Numbered from the stretch's first letter, positions 1 to 11,109 are shown. The stretch is DNA of 64,000 bases from an uncultured Pelagibacteraceae bacterium (GCA_902580275.1 CACHJZ010000004.1:62001-126000); one strand, 5' to 3'. The notes: generated from the letters alone by a model not told the origin. Numbers and translations: made by a program.

Positions 1-1436
1 TCAGCAGTCATCCCATCTTCAGAAGTAATTGCTCTTAACAAACACATATATTCATAAGTTCTATTATCACCCATAACACCAACTGTTTTGACTGGCAACA
101 ATGCTGCATAAGCTTGCCATATCTTGTCATATAAATTGAAATCTTTTAATGAGTTTATAAAAATTTCATCTGCATCTTTTAAAATTTTAATTTTATTTTT
201 TGTTATTTCTCCAGGCATACGAATTGCCAGTCCTGGTCCTGGAAATGGATGTCTTAAAACAATGTCTTTTGATAACTTAAGTTCTAAACCTAATTTTCTA
301 ACCTCGTCCTTAAACAATAGCCTCAAGGGTTCAACTAATTTTAGTTTCATTTTCTTTGGTAGGCCGCCAACATTGTGATGAGATTTTATTTTAGAAGTCT
401 GGCTTCCTGTTACTGATTTACTTTCAATTAAATCTGGGTATAACGTTCCTTGTGCTAAATATTTAATGTTTTGAATTTTTTTTGCATATTTCTCAAATAT
501 TTTAATAAATAAATTTCCAATTATTTTTCTCTTCTTTTCTGGGTCACTAACTTTATTTAATTTCTTTAAAAAAAGATATTTAGCATCTACGTAAATAAGA
601 TTTATCTTAAATTTTCTTCTAAAGGTTTTAACAACTTGAACTTCTTCATTCTTTCTAAGTAAACCAGTATTTACAAAAATACACGTCAGTTTTTTTCCTA
701 TGGCATTATGAATTAATTTTGCAACTACGCTACTATCAACACCTCCAGATAGAGCGCATATTACTCTTGAATTGCCCACAATTCTTTTTACATCCTCTAT
801 AAGAATTTTTTTTTGATTTTTAGAGGACCAGTTTTTTTTAATCATGCAGATATTAAAAACAAAGTTTTTTAATATTGTTTTTCCCCTCTCTGTATGAGTA
901 ACCTCTGGATGAAATTGTATCCCATAAATTTTTTTAGAAGAATTTTCAATGATTGAAAATTTTGAAGTTTCAGTTTTTGCAATTACTTTAAAACCTTTTG
1001 CTAACTTTGTTACCTCATCTGCGTGGCTCATCCAGACATTGTTTAAACCATTTTTATTAAAAAAATTTTGAGTTAACTTACTTTTGTTTATTCTCTTTAA
1101 TTTTGCCAATCCAAATTCCCTATGTTTTGCTTTTTTTACTTTACCTCCCAACTCTTTAGATATGACTTGGTGACCAAAACATATTCCTAAAATTGGAACG
1201 TTCCATTTAAATAATTCTCTTTTGAACTTTACTTTGTTAGATTGGTAAACATTTAACGGACCGCCAGATAAAATAATTCCTCGTATATTTGTTTTAATTA
1301 TTTTCGATTTTAATTTTTTATGACTAATTATCTCTGAATAAACGCCGATTTCTCTAACTCTTCTTGCTATAAGTTGAGTGAATTGTGAACCAAAATCAAT
1401 AATTAGAATCTTATTTAAATTATTGTTAAGATCCAT
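1..1436 (-). CDS. guaA: GMP synthase (glutamine-hydrolysing), C-terminus cut by window edge
   Basis: Converts XMP to GMP with ATP and glutamine, the last step of guanine nucleotide synthesis. The start is the ATG at 1436, giving [18 protein letters not shown], which matches the usual GuaA N-terminus (the IDFGSQ strand of the class I glutamine amidotransferase domain). The PP-loop ATP pyrophosphatase domain follows and the reading frame is still open at base 1, close to the end of the family's C-terminal dimerisation domain. About 478 residues are present against roughly 520 in complete proteins, so around 40 are missing. The first 11 bases overlap the end of the TPR gene upstream, and guaB lies just beyond, so guaB, TPR and guaA probably share a transcript. 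Identification is firm. Confidence 0.95.
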   Translation of the reverse strand, partial: MDLNNNLNKILIIDFGSQFTQLIARRVREIGVYSEIISHKKLKSKIIKTNIRGIILSGGPLNVYQSNKVKFKRELFKWNVPILGICFGHQVISKELGGKVKKAKHREFGLAKLKRINKSKLTQNFFNKNGLNNVWMSHADEVTKLAKGFKVIAKTETSKFSIIENSSKKIYGIQFHPEVTHTERGKTILKNFVFNICMIKKNWSSKNQKKILIEDVKRIVGNSRVICALSGGVDSSVVAKLIHNAIGKKLTCIFVNTGLLRKNEEVQVVKTFRRKFKINLIYVDAKYLFLKKLNKVSDPEKKRKIIGNLFIKIFEKYAKKIQNIKYLAQGTLYPDLIESKSVTGSQTSKIKSHHNVGGLPKKMKLKLVEPLRLLFKDEVRKLGLELKLSKDIVLRHPFPGPGLAIRMPGEITKNKIKILKDADEIFINSLKDFNLYDKIWQAYAALLPVKTVGVMGDNRTYEYMCLLRAITSEDGMTA

Positions 1437-1872
1437 TTTTTGGTTCAATGTCTGCTAATGATTTTTCAATATTTTCTATTTTCTTACAAAGATTTTTACA
1501 AATAGAGGAAAAATTTTCTTTAAGTTCTTTAACTTTAGAATAATTAGATTTTTTAAGTTCATAATTAATTAATAAATGCATTGCTTCTTCGTTTTTAGGA
1601 TCTAGTAATAATGTAGTATTTAAGTTTTTAATTTCCTCTTTTTCATTTTCTTCATTTTTATAAATTTTCGCTAAATATAAATAAGATTTTGCATCTTTTG
1701 GGTTAAAAACAATATTTCTTTGAAATAAAAATTTGGAGTCTTCGTATTTTTTTTGATCAAATTTTTGTTTGGCTTCATAAAAAAAATTTTCAGATAAAGA
1801 ATGATTGCTTATAAAAAAAACAGCAACAATCATAAATAATAGATTGGATATTTTAAATCTAATATTTTTCAT
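1426..1872 (-). CDS. small secreted or periplasmic TPR-repeat protein
   Basis: Unassigned protein of about 148 residues between guaB and guaA. The N-terminus is basic and then hydrophobic ([16 protein letters not shown]), which looks like a signal peptide or signal anchor. The rest contains helical TPR-like repeats; [14 protein letters not shown] is typical. Two cysteines lie close together near the C-terminus (SICKNLCKK). An upstream in-frame ATG at 1887 would add five residues; I prefer 1872 because it puts the basic and hydrophobic signal region right at the start. The gene overlaps the guaB stop and the guaA start, so it is likely translationally coupled to both. TPR proteins usually mediate protein contacts; its partner is unknown and a link to purine synthesis is positional only. 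Confidence 0.75.
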   Translation of the reverse strand: MKNIRFKISNLLFMIVAVFFISNHSLSENFFYEAKQKFDQKKYEDSKFLFQRNIVFNPKDAKSYLYLAKIYKNEENEKEEIKNLNTTLLLDPKNEEAMHLLINYELKKSNYSKVKELKENFSSICKNLCKKIENIEKSLADIEPKNGS

Positions 1873-2935
1873 CTTTTTTAATCTCATCTATATTATGTAC
1901 CATACTTTCATAAAATCCTGCTTTTGTAATTTTTACAAATTTAGGTTTATTTCTTAAGTTTAAAACTTTTTTGGATCCAAGATAACCCATTGATGATTTT
2001 AATCCTCCAATTAATTTAAAAATTATTTTATCTACAGGACCTTTATATTTAACAAAACCCTCAACTCCCTCTGGGACATATTTAGATTTATCTTTTTGTT
2101 TTGATTGAAAATATCTATCGGCAGAACCTTTGTTCATTGCTCCAATTGAACCCATACCTCTAAAAACTTTGTAAGTTTTTCCGTTTTTTTTAAGAATTTT
2201 ACCTGGTGCCTCATTTGTACCAGCAAAAAGTGAACCAATCATTACTGCATCAGCACCAGCTGCGAGGGCTTTCGCTATATCACCTGAAAATTTTATACCT
2301 CCATCAGCAATAATTTTGACTTTTTTATTTTTTAAGCCTTTTTTCACATTGATAATTGCACTTAATTGAGGAACACCTATTCCTGCGACAAGTCTAGTTG
2401 TGCAAATTGAGCCTGGACCTATTCCAACTTTAATTAAATCAACACCAAGATTTGCCAAAAAATTTGCAGCTTCAGCAGTAGCAATATTACCAGCGCATAA
2501 TAAAGTATTTTTATGTTTATATTTTTTAATTGTTTTAATTATTTCTTTTACTTTTTTAGTATGCCCATGAGCAGTATCTACAACAATCAAATCAATTTTT
2601 TCTTTAATTATTGCTAAAGCTCTTTTTGACTCTAGATCTCCAGCACCAACTGCAGCTCCAACTTTAAGATTTTTAGATTTAACTTTTCTAATTTCTTTAA
2701 TCTGTTTATCAATTGTAAAATTTCTGTGTATTACTCCTATTCCACCTGCTTTAGCTAAAGCTTCAGCCATCTTAGACTCTGTTACAGTATCCATTGCCGA
2801 GGATAATAAAGGAATGTTAATCTTATAATCGTTTCTTAAATATGTAGATGTATCAACTTGCGAAGGTAAGATTTCTGAGTACCTAGGTACTAGAGTAACA
2901 TCGTCGAAAGTGAGTGCTTCTTTAATAGGATCCAT
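1859..2935 (-). CDS. guaB: IMP dehydrogenase, short form lacking CBS domains
   Basis: Oxidises IMP to XMP with NAD, the committed step to GMP. The TIM-barrel core is complete: the EALTFDDV N-terminus, the catalytic loop [10 protein letters not shown] with Cys178, the phosphate-binding ADGGI and GSLFAG segments, and the flap region RYFQ. Length is 358 residues against about 490 usually. The missing part is exactly the paired CBS (Bateman) insert: the sequence runs from IRKVKS at about 86 straight into the barrel strand [10 protein letters not shown] at about 90. The reading frame is clean on both sides, so this is a real deletion form rather than a frameshift. CBS domains normally mediate purine nucleotide control, so allosteric regulation is probably reduced. 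rlmE lies 39 bases upstream on the same strand. Confidence 0.95.
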   Translation of the reverse strand: MDPIKEALTFDDVTLVPRYSEILPSQVDTSTYLRNDYKINIPLLSSAMDTVTESKMAEALAKAGGIGVIHRNFTIDKQIKEIRKVKSKNLKVGAAVGAGDLESKRALAIIKEKIDLIVVDTAHGHTKKVKEIIKTIKKYKHKNTLLCAGNIATAEAANFLANLGVDLIKVGIGPGSICTTRLVAGIGVPQLSAIINVKKGLKNKKVKIIADGGIKFSGDIAKALAAGADAVMIGSLFAGTNEAPGKILKKNGKTYKVFRGMGSIGAMNKGSADRYFQSKQKDKSKYVPEGVEGFVKYKGPVDKIIFKLIGGLKSSMGYLGSKKVLNLRNKPKFVKITKAGFYESMVHNIDEIKKDEKY

Positions 2936-2974
2936 AATCCTATATATACGATTCTTAAAAAAATAAAAGAGGAC

Positions 2975-3586
2975 TTAATGTAAAATTTTACAAATTATAA
3001 AATTCTCTTTTGAATCTTTTCTGCTTGATAGTGGTTTAAAAACTCTTACTTCTTTAAATATGTTTTTAGCCTCAGAGACAATTTCATTAAAACTTGTACC
3101 CATAAACAACTTTGAAATAAATTTCCCCTTCTGATTTAATTGGTTTTTTGCAAAACTCATTGCATCCATACAAAGTTCCCCTGTTACAATGGAATCAAGG
3201 TTCTTGTTTCCAGTGGTGTTTACAGCCATATCAGAAACTACCAAGTCTACTTTTTTGTTAAAATATTCCCTAATTCTTTGCTTATATTTTTCGTCGGAAA
3301 AATCACCAATTAGTTGGTAAACTTTATTGATCTTTTGAAATTCTAACAAATCTATTGCTAAAATTTTTCCATTTTGGATATTTTGTGAAAGATATTGAGA
3401 CCAGCTGCCTGGTGCTGCTCCTAAATCTATAGCTGTAAAGACTTCCTTTAATATTTTAAATTTTTCGTCAATTTCTTTTAATTTGTAAATTGCTCTTGAA
3501 CGATAACCTTCTATTTTAGATTTACGAACATAGATATCTCTATGCTGCTTGTTTATCCAATTTTTTGAAATTTTATTTTTTTTCAA
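2975..3586 (-). CDS. rlmE: 23S rRNA (uridine-2'-O-)-methyltransferase, RlmE/FtsJ family
   Basis: Methylates the ribose of a uridine in the 23S rRNA A loop (U2552 in E. coli) using SAM. Visible motifs are the SAM-binding GAAPGSWSQYL, the VVSDMA segment with the catalytic Asp, KFISKLF with a catalytic Lys, and the C-terminal SRKDSKENFIICK with the conserved Lys/Glu. Length is 203 residues, normal for the family. The start is a TTG placed directly after the TAA stop of the glycosyltransferase gene upstream (TAATTG), and the encoded N-terminus aligns with the family (RSRAIYKLKEID). This suggests translational coupling to that gene. Confidence 0.93.
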   Translation of the reverse strand: MKKNKISKNWINKQHRDIYVRKSKIEGYRSRAIYKLKEIDEKFKILKEVFTAIDLGAAPGSWSQYLSQNIQNGKILAIDLLEFQKINKVYQLIGDFSDEKYKQRIREYFNKKVDLVVSDMAVNTTGNKNLDSIVTGELCMDAMSFAKNQLNQKGKFISKLFMGTSFNEIVSEAKNIFKEVRVFKPLSSRKDSKENFIICKILH

Positions 3587-4498
3587 TTAATGACCAAACC
3601 TTAAGCTTTTTGATATAATCTTATTTTCTAAAGTTTGAATTTGAATTTTTACTGAACTATCAACTCTCATATCTTTTTCATTATCCCAAATACCTGCTGC
3701 AAGATGCATTATTCCAATTTTACTATTTGGTAAAAAAGGTTCTACAAATGTATCACTATTCAGATCAAATTTAGGTAGAAGGTTGCTTGCAATCCAATTA
3801 CAGTTTAATGGAAGAAATTCAGTTTCTACATTATCTATATAAATACTCATATTTATTGCCAGCCCCTCTGAGCCAAATATTTTTCCTGATTTTAAAGTGG
3901 TTTCTAAATTTTTTTGCCAAGTTTTCCAACAATTTGAATTTTTCTCAAGTGAAAAAACTCCGATGTTTACATGGGGAGCAAAAGCAAGTTTTCTTGCTTT
4001 GTTCATTCCTATTTTAGAACTAACAGCGTGTTTAAAATTTTGTGATTTTATTACTGCTATTTTACCAAATAACCAATTTACTTTAGAGGTAATCCTATAG
4101 CCTGGACCAATTGTTTGCGTAATACCAAGCTTGCCATTTTCACAAGCTTTAAAATATAAATCTATTGTATTCCAGTCATTTACCCATGCATCGCAATCAA
4201 TCCAAAGGTACTTTTCATAATCAGGAAAATATTTTGGTAAAAAAGCCCTAGAAACCTGACTCTTTAACCACTCTTTTCCTTTTACTTTAATTGGTGAAAC
4301 TTGAATATCCCATTCTGCACTTTTTATCTCATCTACTTTATCTGAGAGTTTATTTAATTGTTGCTTTTCTAAGCCAGCATCTAAAATACATATTGCTAAA
4401 GAATTACTTTGATCAAATTGTTTTATTGAGTCTATTAGTTCATTTAATAAATTGAAATAATTCGAGTCAGCTAAAGAAACTATAACGTTTTTTTTCAT
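3587..4498 (-). CDS. glycosyltransferase, GT8-like (DxD motif)
   Basis: A protein of 303 residues with features of a nucleotide-sugar-dependent transferase of the GT8/GT-A type: an N-terminal Rossmann-like start (KKNVIVSLADSNYF), a DxD metal-binding motif in LWIDCDAWV at about residue 100, and late conserved segments (PLNCNWIAS, IMHLAAGIWD) resembling the C-terminal part of GT8 enzymes. There is no signal peptide or membrane segment, so it acts in the cytoplasm, perhaps on a lipid-linked or surface glycan. It lies directly after pssA and directly before rlmE. Acceptor and sugar cannot be told from sequence. Confidence 0.7.
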   Translation of the reverse strand: MKKNVIVSLADSNYFNLLNELIDSIKQFDQSNSLAICILDAGLEKQQLNKLSDKVDEIKSAEWDIQVSPIKVKGKEWLKSQVSRAFLPKYFPDYEKYLWIDCDAWVNDWNTIDLYFKACENGKLGITQTIGPGYRITSKVNWLFGKIAVIKSQNFKHAVSSKIGMNKARKLAFAPHVNIGVFSLEKNSNCWKTWQKNLETTLKSGKIFGSEGLAINMSIYIDNVETEFLPLNCNWIASNLLPKFDLNSDTFVEPFLPNSKIGIMHLAAGIWDNEKDMRVDSSVKIQIQTLENKIISKSLRFGH

Positions 4499-5299
4499 TT
4501 ATAACATATCTTCAGGCTCATCTTCAGTCGATATTTTATTTGACAGTGAACCTTTTTTCAGTTTTTGGTAATGAAAAATACTGAATGGAATTGCTAAAAG
4601 ATAAATCAAAGAACCAATTGCAATTACATTAAAAGGGAATATTAATAAAAGTCCAAAAAGTAGGACTATTCCTAAAAGTAAAAATATTGTTGTGCTTCTA
4701 GGGACAACAATTTTTTTGAATGAATAAGTTGGTATTTTGCTTATTAATAAGATCGATACAATTATAAAAAGAATTGGTGTTATTAATTCTATATTGTAAT
4801 TAAATATATTTAATCCACTCTGGTCATAAACAAGTGGACTTAATACTAAAATACCTCCTGCGGGTGATGGAACACCTTGAAAAAAATTATCTCTCCATGA
4901 TGGTTCTCCGCCTGAGTTAACATTAAACCTAGCCAATCTTAAAGCAACACAAACTACATAGATTAAAGAAATCAACCAGCCAATTTTTCCGAGAGTATTT
5001 AGAGTCCAAAAATACATTATAAATGCAGGTGCAACACCAAAACTTATAATATCTGTAAGAGAGTCTAGTTCTTTACCAACTTTAGAAGTTCCTTTTATTA
5101 ATCTTGCAATTCTTCCATCTAAACCATCAATTATTGCAGCACATACAATAGCTACTATTGCAAGTTTAAAGTTTTGATTTAGAGCAAAATTAATAGAGGT
5201 CAACCCAATACATACACCAATAAGTGTTAATGTATTAGGTAAAATTACTCTCGCACTTTTATCTGTTACAATTTTAAATTTTTGTCTAGGTTCGTTCAT
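4499..5299 (-). CDS. pssA: CDP-diacylglycerol-serine O-phosphatidyltransferase
   Basis: Makes phosphatidylserine from CDP-diacylglycerol and serine in the inner membrane. The CDP-alcohol phosphatidyltransferase motif DG-x2-AR-x8-G-x3-D-x3-D is intact in the stretch starting IDGLDGRIARL at about residue 60. Several hydrophobic helices follow. The ATG at 5299 lies one base after the psd stop and is chosen over an upstream in-frame TTG at 5314 that would sit inside psd. The product is the substrate of the adjacent psd enzyme, so the two genes form the phosphatidylethanolamine pathway. About 266 residues. Confidence 0.95.
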   Translation of the reverse strand: MNEPRQKFKIVTDKSARVILPNTLTLIGVCIGLTSINFALNQNFKLAIVAIVCAAIIDGLDGRIARLIKGTSKVGKELDSLTDIISFGVAPAFIMYFWTLNTLGKIGWLISLIYVVCVALRLARFNVNSGGEPSWRDNFFQGVPSPAGGILVLSPLVYDQSGLNIFNYNIELITPILFIIVSILLISKIPTYSFKKIVVPRSTTIFLLLGIVLLFGLLLIFPFNVIAIGSLIYLLAIPFSIFHYQKLKKGSLSNKISTEDEPEDML

Positions 5300-5300
5300 T

Positions 5301-5948
5301 TTATCTTTTAGCAATAAGTGACTCCCCAGCTATAGTTTTCTGGTTGATTTTTACTAAAGGTTTATAATTTTCAAAATACAGGTCTGCTCTGCTCCCAAAT
5401 CTTATCATTCCAATTCTCTCTCCTTGAGCAAGCTCTGAATTTTCTGAAGTTTCTGTAACAATTCTTCTTGCTATTAAACCTGCAATTTGAACTACAATTA
5501 TATCTTCACCTTTTGAATTAGTAATTTTATAATAATTTCTCTCGTTTTCTTCACTAGCCTTATCAAGAGAAGCATTAAAGAACTTTCCGGGCTTGTATAA
5601 AATTTCTGAAACTTTTCCTGCGCAAGGCGATCTATTTACATGGCAATCGAAAACATTCATAAAAATACTCACTTTAGTAAATTTTTTATTTTCTAAGTTA
5701 AGTTCCTTTGGACCTTCATTTTCTTGAACTTGTAATACTAAACCGTCTGCTGGACTTACCAAATAATCATCATCATTTATTGAATATCTCTCAGGATCTC
5801 TAAAAAAATAGTAACACCAAATTGTTAGAACTAGTCCAATTAAACCTAGGAAACTGCTTATTAAATATAAAATTATTGTAGCAATACCAAAAATTACTAA
5901 AAATTTATAACCTTCATTGTGTACTGGCGGAAAGACTTTATCTATCAT
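5301..5948 (-). CDS. psd: phosphatidylserine decarboxylase proenzyme
   Basis: Decarboxylates phosphatidylserine to phosphatidylethanolamine. The 215-residue protein is the short bacterial form. Near the C-terminus the motif RFGSRAD contains the Gly-Ser bond where the proenzyme cleaves itself to create the pyruvoyl group. Two hydrophobic segments near residues 15-45 anchor it to the inner membrane. Motifs VSPADG and VFDCHVNRSP are typical of the family. First gene of a psd-pssA-GT8-rlmE run; icd lies divergently 76 bases away. Confidence 0.95.
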   Translation of the reverse strand: MIDKVFPPVHNEGYKFLVIFGIATIILYLISSFLGLIGLVLTIWCYYFFRDPERYSINDDDYLVSPADGLVLQVQENEGPKELNLENKKFTKVSIFMNVFDCHVNRSPCAGKVSEILYKPGKFFNASLDKASEENERNYYKITNSKGEDIIVVQIAGLIARRIVTETSENSELAQGERIGMIRFGSRADLYFENYKPLVKINQKTIAGESLIAKR

Positions 5949-6024
5949 AATTATATATTTGGTAATATGGTCCTAATATGTATATTAAACTCCAAAATTC
6001 AATTATTAAGATATATACTCTAAT

Positions 6025-7239
6025 ATGAGCAAAATTAAGGTTAAAAACCCGATTGTTGAGCTAGATGGTGATGAAATGACTAGGGTGATTTGGGATTTTA
6101 TAAAAAATAAGCTTATCCTTCCTTATTTAGAGTTAGATATAAAATATTACGACTTAGGAATTAAAAGTAGAGATAATACTTCTGATAAAATTACTGTCGA
6201 TTGTGCACACGCAATTAAAAAATATGGTGTAGGGATTAAATGTGCAACAATTACACCGGATGAAGCACGGGTTAAAGAATTTAATTTGAAGAAGATGTGG
6301 AGATCTCCAAATGGAACAATAAGAAATATTTTGGGAGGAACTGTTTTTAGAGAGCCTATATTATGTAAAAATATTCCAAAGCTAGTTCCAAGTTGGGAAA
6401 ATCCAATCTGTATTGGGAGACATGCATTTGGAGATCAATATAGAGCAACTGATTTTCAGGTGCCAGGAAAAGGAAAATTAGAAATAAAATGGACTTCTGA
6501 AGACGGAAAAGACAAAAAAGAATTTGAAGTTTTTAACTTTCCTGGTCCAGGTGTAGCTCTTTCAATGTATAACTTAGATCAATCAATCATAGATTTTGCA
6601 AGATCATGCATGAACTATGGTCTTAATAGAAAATGGCCTGTATTCCTGTCAACTAAAAATACAATCTTAAAAAAATATGACGGAAGATTTAAAGATTTAT
6701 TTCAAGAAGTATATGAAAACGAATTTAAGGAAAAATTCAAAGATAGAGGAATTACTTACGAACATAGATTAATTGATGACATGGTTGCATGTGCCATGAA
6801 GTGGAATGGTAATTATATATGGGCTTGCAAAAATTATGATGGTGATGTTCAGTCAGATACAGTTGCACAAGGTTTCGGATCACTAGGTTTAATGTCTAGT
6901 GTTCTAATGAGTCCAGATGGTAAAACAATTGAGGCGGAAGCTGCGCATGGAACTGTAACAAGGCATTATAGATTACACCAACAAGGTAAAGAAACTTCAA
7001 CAAATCCTATTGCATCAATATTTGCATGGGCAAGAGGTTTATACCATAGAGCAAAATTAGATAATAATGAGGATTTAAAAAAATTTGTAAAAAACTTAGA
7101 AAAAACTTGCATTCAAACTGTAGAGTCTGGATCTATGACCAAAGACTTAGCAATTTTAGTAGGTCCATCAACCAAGCATTTAACCACAAATCAATTCTTA
7201 GATGTAATTGATGCGAACTTGAAAAAAAGATTAAACTAA
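6025..7239 (+). CDS. icd: NADP-dependent isocitrate dehydrogenase (type II, dimeric)
   Basis: TCA-cycle enzyme converting isocitrate to 2-oxoglutarate. At 404 residues, with [13 protein letters not shown] at the start and [18 protein letters not shown], it belongs to the type II group shared by many alphaproteobacteria and eukaryotes, unlike E. coli Icd. The substrate-binding loop (SPNGTIR) and the IDDMVA and YDGDVQSD metal-binding regions are intact. A TATACT hexamer lies just 8 bases before the ATG, so the leader may be very short; no matching -35 was found. Its 3' end overlaps the convergent alaS gene by nine bases. Confidence 0.95.
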   Translation: MSKIKVKNPIVELDGDEMTRVIWDFIKNKLILPYLELDIKYYDLGIKSRDNTSDKITVDCAHAIKKYGVGIKCATITPDEARVKEFNLKKMWRSPNGTIRNILGGTVFREPILCKNIPKLVPSWENPICIGRHAFGDQYRATDFQVPGKGKLEIKWTSEDGKDKKEFEVFNFPGPGVALSMYNLDQSIIDFARSCMNYGLNRKWPVFLSTKNTILKKYDGRFKDLFQEVYENEFKEKFKDRGITYEHRLIDDMVACAMKWNGNYIWACKNYDGDVQSDTVAQGFGSLGLMSSVLMSPDGKTIEAEAAHGTVTRHYRLHQQGKETSTNPIASIFAWARGLYHRAKLDNNEDLKKFVKNLEKTCIQTVESGSMTKDLAILVGPSTKHLTTNQFLDVIDANLKKRLN

Positions 7240-9897
7240 AGATTTTAAGCTGTTAAAAGCATCCTCAATTTTATCTTTGTTTACTCCTCCAGCTTGAGCA
7301 AAATCAGGTCTTCCCCCACCACCTTTTCCGCCAATAATTTCTGATCCATTTTTAACAAATTTAACAGCATCATATTTACTTTTAAGCTTATCTGTTATAC
7401 CTACCGCTAAACCAACTTTATCGTCTTTACTTGCAAAAATAATCACTATTCCTTCTCCTATTTCTTTCTTTCCAATATCAATTAATCTTCTTAATTCTTT
7501 TGGTGGAAGTCCATCAATTTTTTGCATCCTAACATTAACACCATTAATTTTTTCATCATTAATAATATTTTTTGATTTATTATTTATTATTTCATTGATG
7601 GATAACTTTTCTAATTCTTTATTTAATTCTTTAATTAAATCTTTTTTATTTATTTTATTTAAATTTGGTTTTCCTCCAAGTTTTTTAATTTCTTCTGATA
7701 AAACTTTAATTGTTTTCTCATCTTTTTTTTCAGAAAGATTGGATTGTTTTTCTTTGTTTTTTAAAAATTCATCTAGTTGTTTATCTCTAAGAGCTTCAAC
7801 TCTTCTGACCCCCGCTGCTATAGCTGATTGACTAACTACTTTAAAATTACCAATATCACTGGTATTTTTTACATGTGTTCCGCCACATAATTCAGTTGAA
7901 AAATATTTATTTCCCTCTTCACCCATAAAAACCACCCTAACTTCATCTCCGTACTTTTCTCCAAATAATGCTAATGCGCCATGAGCAATACCTTCTTTTG
8001 GAGTCATTATTCTTGTAATTACCTCTGATTTTTTATTCACCATTTGATTTACATGTTCATCTATTTTTACCATTTCATCTGAAGAAATTGGCTTCATATG
8101 ACTAAAGTCAAAACGTAATCTATCTGGGGCAACTAATGATCCTTTTTGCATCACGTGAGTTCCTAGTGTTCTCCTTAAAGACTCGTGCAATAAATGTGTT
8201 GCTGAATGATATGCTTTCACATTTTCTCGTCTTTCAATATCAATTTTAAGTTCTACGTTATCCTTTAAATTGAAGTTTCCTTTTTCAACTTTTCCATAAT
8301 GTACAAATAAATTACCTAATTTTTTTTGAACATCTGAAACTTTAAAAATATTATTTCCATTAGATATTATTCCATTATCACCAACTTGTCCTCCAGACTC
8401 ACCGTAAAATGGGGTTTGGTTTAAAATTACCATACCCTCATCACCTTCTTTTAAACTATTGGATTGTTTGTTGTTCTTAATTAAACTTAAAATTACTCCC
8501 TCTGCCTGATTAGATTCATAACCTAAAAATTCTGTTGAGCCTATTTTATCTTTAATTCCAAACCATATTTCATCTACTGAACTATCGCCTGATCCTTTCC
8601 AATTCTTCTTTGCAAGTTCCTTACTGTCTTTCATTAGTTTGTTAAATTTTTCGTGGTCTAACCTTAGAGATTTGTTTTTAAGAATGTCCTCTGTTAAGTC
8701 TAAAGGGAAACCATAAGTGTCATAAAGTTTGAAAGCTACTTCACCAGGTAAAACTTTATCTATCTTTTCAATCTCATCATCTAATATCTTCATACCTCTT
8801 TCTAAAAGTACTAAGAATTTTTCCTCTTCCATTTTTAAGGTTTCTTTAATTAAGGATTGTGCTCTTTCCAACTCAGGATAATTACCAGACATTTCATTTT
8901 CTAAAGTTTTAAATATATTATAAAAAATTGGTTCTTTAGCTCCTAGTAGATGTGAATGCCTCATTCCTCGTCTCATAATTCTTCTAAGAACATAACCTCG
9001 CCCCTCATTTGAGGGTAAAACCCCTTCTGCTAATAAAAATGAACTTGCTCTTAAGTGGTCTGCAATAACTCTAAAACTAGATAGGTTTTTATCTGTAGGT
9101 TTTACTTTAACAGTATCGGAAATTGAATTTATTAATTTTAAAAAGTGATCTGTTTTATAGTTATCATGTGTGCCTTGTAGTAATGCAGCAATTCTCTCGA
9201 GTCCCATTCCAGTATCAACGGATGGTTTGGGTAAATCAATTCTTTTATCTTTAGTTACTTGCTCGTATTGCATGAATACTAAATTCCAGATTTCAATATA
9301 TCTATCACCATCTTGATCTTTTGTCCCTGGAAGACCTCCTTGTAAATGATCTCCGTGATCATAAAATATCTCAGAACATGGACCACAAGGTCCTGTTTCG
9401 CCCATTGACCAAAAGTTGTCTGATGTTGGTATTCTAATTATTCTATCCTCACCAAAACCTGTTATTTTATTCCACAAATTAAACGCCTCGTCATCCTTAT
9501 TAAAAACAGTGAAATAAAGTTTATTTTTGTCTAATCCAAAATCTTTTGTAATTAAGTTCCAAGCAAGCTCAATTGCTCTTTCTTTAAAGTAATCTCCAAA
9601 TGAAAAGTTGCCCAGCATTTCAAAAAATGTGTGATGTCTTGGGGTATATCCAACATTTTCTAAATCATTGTGTTTTCCACCAGCTCGTACACATTTCTGA
9701 GAGGTTGTAGCTCTTTTATAATCTCTTTTTTCAAGCCCAGTAAAAACATTTTTGAATTGAACCATTCCTGAATTTGCGAACATCAAGGTTGGATCGTTAT
9801 TTGGCACTAAATTACTCGATTCAACGATTGTATGACCGTTTTTCTCAAAATATTTTAAGAAAGTTTTTCTTATCTCGTTTAGTGATTTGTCGGCCAT
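7231..9897 (-). CDS. alaS: alanine-tRNA ligase
   Basis: Charges tRNA-Ala. Full length at 888 residues. Class II catalytic core at the N-terminus ([27 protein letters not shown]), then the editing domain with zinc-binding HSATHLLH near residue 563 and CGGTH near 670, and the C-terminal DHHA1-like domain ending in [16 protein letters not shown]. Transcribed after recA on the same strand, but a strong hairpin terminator separates them, so it probably has its own promoter in the 90-base gap. Converges on icd. Confidence 0.97.
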   Translation of the reverse strand: MADKSLNEIRKTFLKYFEKNGHTIVESSNLVPNNDPTLMFANSGMVQFKNVFTGLEKRDYKRATTSQKCVRAGGKHNDLENVGYTPRHHTFFEMLGNFSFGDYFKERAIELAWNLITKDFGLDKNKLYFTVFNKDDEAFNLWNKITGFGEDRIIRIPTSDNFWSMGETGPCGPCSEIFYDHGDHLQGGLPGTKDQDGDRYIEIWNLVFMQYEQVTKDKRIDLPKPSVDTGMGLERIAALLQGTHDNYKTDHFLKLINSISDTVKVKPTDKNLSSFRVIADHLRASSFLLAEGVLPSNEGRGYVLRRIMRRGMRHSHLLGAKEPIFYNIFKTLENEMSGNYPELERAQSLIKETLKMEEEKFLVLLERGMKILDDEIEKIDKVLPGEVAFKLYDTYGFPLDLTEDILKNKSLRLDHEKFNKLMKDSKELAKKNWKGSGDSSVDEIWFGIKDKIGSTEFLGYESNQAEGVILSLIKNNKQSNSLKEGDEGMVILNQTPFYGESGGQVGDNGIISNGNNIFKVSDVQKKLGNLFVHYGKVEKGNFNLKDNVELKIDIERRENVKAYHSATHLLHESLRRTLGTHVMQKGSLVAPDRLRFDFSHMKPISSDEMVKIDEHVNQMVNKKSEVITRIMTPKEGIAHGALALFGEKYGDEVRVVFMGEEGNKYFSTELCGGTHVKNTSDIGNFKVVSQSAIAAGVRRVEALRDKQLDEFLKNKEKQSNLSEKKDEKTIKVLSEEIKKLGGKPNLNKINKKDLIKELNKELEKLSINEIINNKSKNIINDEKINGVNVRMQKIDGLPPKELRRLIDIGKKEIGEGIVIIFASKDDKVGLAVGITDKLKSKYDAVKFVKNGSEIIGGKGGGGRPDFAQAGGVNKDKIEDAFNSLKSLV

Positions 9898-9944
9898 ATT
9901 TTTAAAATACAGCTTTTTTAATTGATGTCTAGATAACTATAGGG

Positions 9945-9974
9945 AAAAAAGGCGCTTAAAATAAGCGCCTTTTT
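9945..9974 (-). terminator. intrinsic terminator of recA
   Basis: Perfect 8-bp stem GGCGCTTA/TAAGCGCC with a 3-base loop, flanked by six A on one side and five T on the other. Read on the minus strand it lies 14 bases after the recA stop and ends in a U-run. It is nearly symmetrical and could also stop plus-strand transcription coming from icd. One of only three clear terminators found in the window. Confidence 0.9.
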
Positions 9975-9987
9975 AGATAACTAAAAG

Positions 9988-11109
9988 TTAATTCTTTTTA
10001 GATGGTGTCTCTTCTTTTTCTTCTGCTTTTACTTTTTCTTGATCGATAGGATTGCCCTCAATCTTTTTTGAAATCAAGCCAGCTTTCTCTCTAATAGCCA
10101 TTTCAATTTCAGCAGCAGCTTTTGGATTTTGTTCAAGGTAAAGTTTTGCATTTTCCTTCCCTTGTCCAATTTTCTCACCTTTATAAGCATACCAGGCACC
10201 AGATTTTTCAACTATATCTGCTTTTGCTCCAAGATCTATTAATTCCCCCGTTTTGCTAATTCCTTTTCCATACATTAAGTCGAATTCAACAACTTTAAAT
10301 GGTGGCGCAACTTTATTTTTTACTACCTTCACTCTTGTTGCGTTTCCAATAATTTGCTCTTTATCTTTAATCGCACCAATTCTTCTAATATCCATTCTAA
10401 CTGATGAATAAAACTTTAATGAGTTACCACCTGATGTAGTTTCTGGACTTCCAAACATAACACCAATTTTCATTCTAATTTGGTTAATGAAAATAACCAT
10501 AGTGTTTGTTCTAGAAATTGAACCTGTCAGTTTTCTCAATGCTTGGGACATCAATCTAGCTTGTAAACCGACATGATGATCTCCCATATCTCCTTCTATT
10601 TCTGCTCTAGGAGTTAATGCAGCAACAGAGTCAACAACTAGAACCGACATTGAACCTGATTTTATTAAAGTGTCAGTAATCTCTAAGGCTTGTTCACCAG
10701 TATCTGGCTGTGAAATTAGTAGTTCTTCAGTATTAACACCTAATTTTTTTGCATAAACTGGATCTAATGCATGCTCTGCATCAACAAATCCACAAATACC
10801 ACCTGCCTTTTGTGCTTCTGCCACTACTTGAAGAGCAAGTGTTGTTTTTCCAGAAGATTCTGGTCCATAAATTTCGATAATTCTTCCTTTTGGAAGACCA
10901 CCAATTCCAAGAGCCAAGTCTAAGCTTAAAGATCCTGTAGAAACTGACTCAACATCCATAGCTTTCTGTTGACCAAGCTTCATTACAGAGCCTTTACCAA
11001 AAGTATCTGTAATTTGATCTATAGCTGCGTCTAGCGCCTTGTTTTTCTCTTTGTTTTCCAAATCTTTATCTTTTGCGGTTTTAACCACTTTTAAGTTATT
11101 TTTTGTCAT
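9988..11109 (-). CDS. recA: recombinase RecA
   Basis: Strand-exchange and SOS co-protease protein. 373 residues. Walker A GPESSGKT at 82-89, Walker [10 protein letters not shown], the L2 region around [19 protein letters not shown], and a Lys/Glu-rich C-terminal tail. The N-terminus carries about 20 extra charged residues compared with E. coli. A GAGG ribosome site lies 7 bases before the ATG. Upstream is a LexA-type box overlapping the proposed -10 region, so the gene is probably damage-inducible. A strong terminator follows. Confidence 0.98.
   Translation of the reverse strand: MTKNNLKVVKTAKDKDLENKEKNKALDAAIDQITDTFGKGSVMKLGQQKAMDVESVSTGSLSLDLALGIGGLPKGRIIEIYGPESSGKTTLALQVVAEAQKAGGICGFVDAEHALDPVYAKKLGVNTEELLISQPDTGEQALEITDTLIKSGSMSVLVVDSVAALTPRAEIEGDMGDHHVGLQARLMSQALRKLTGSISRTNTMVIFINQIRMKIGVMFGSPETTSGGNSLKFYSSVRMDIRRIGAIKDKEQIIGNATRVKVVKNKVAPPFKVVEFDLMYGKGISKTGELIDLGAKADIVEKSGAWYAYKGEKIGQGKENAKLYLEQNPKAAAEIEMAIREKAGLISKKIEGNPIDQEKVKAEEKEETPSKKN

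Noticed and set aside
124-378. 84-codon plus-strand frame at the left end
   Set aside because: It is the antisense shadow of guaA and has no supporting signal.
2979-2992. Palindrome TGTAAAATTTTACA at the rlmE end
   Set aside because: It is within the last codons of rlmE and is expected by chance in such AT-rich DNA. It has no GC-rich stem or U-run to act as a terminator.
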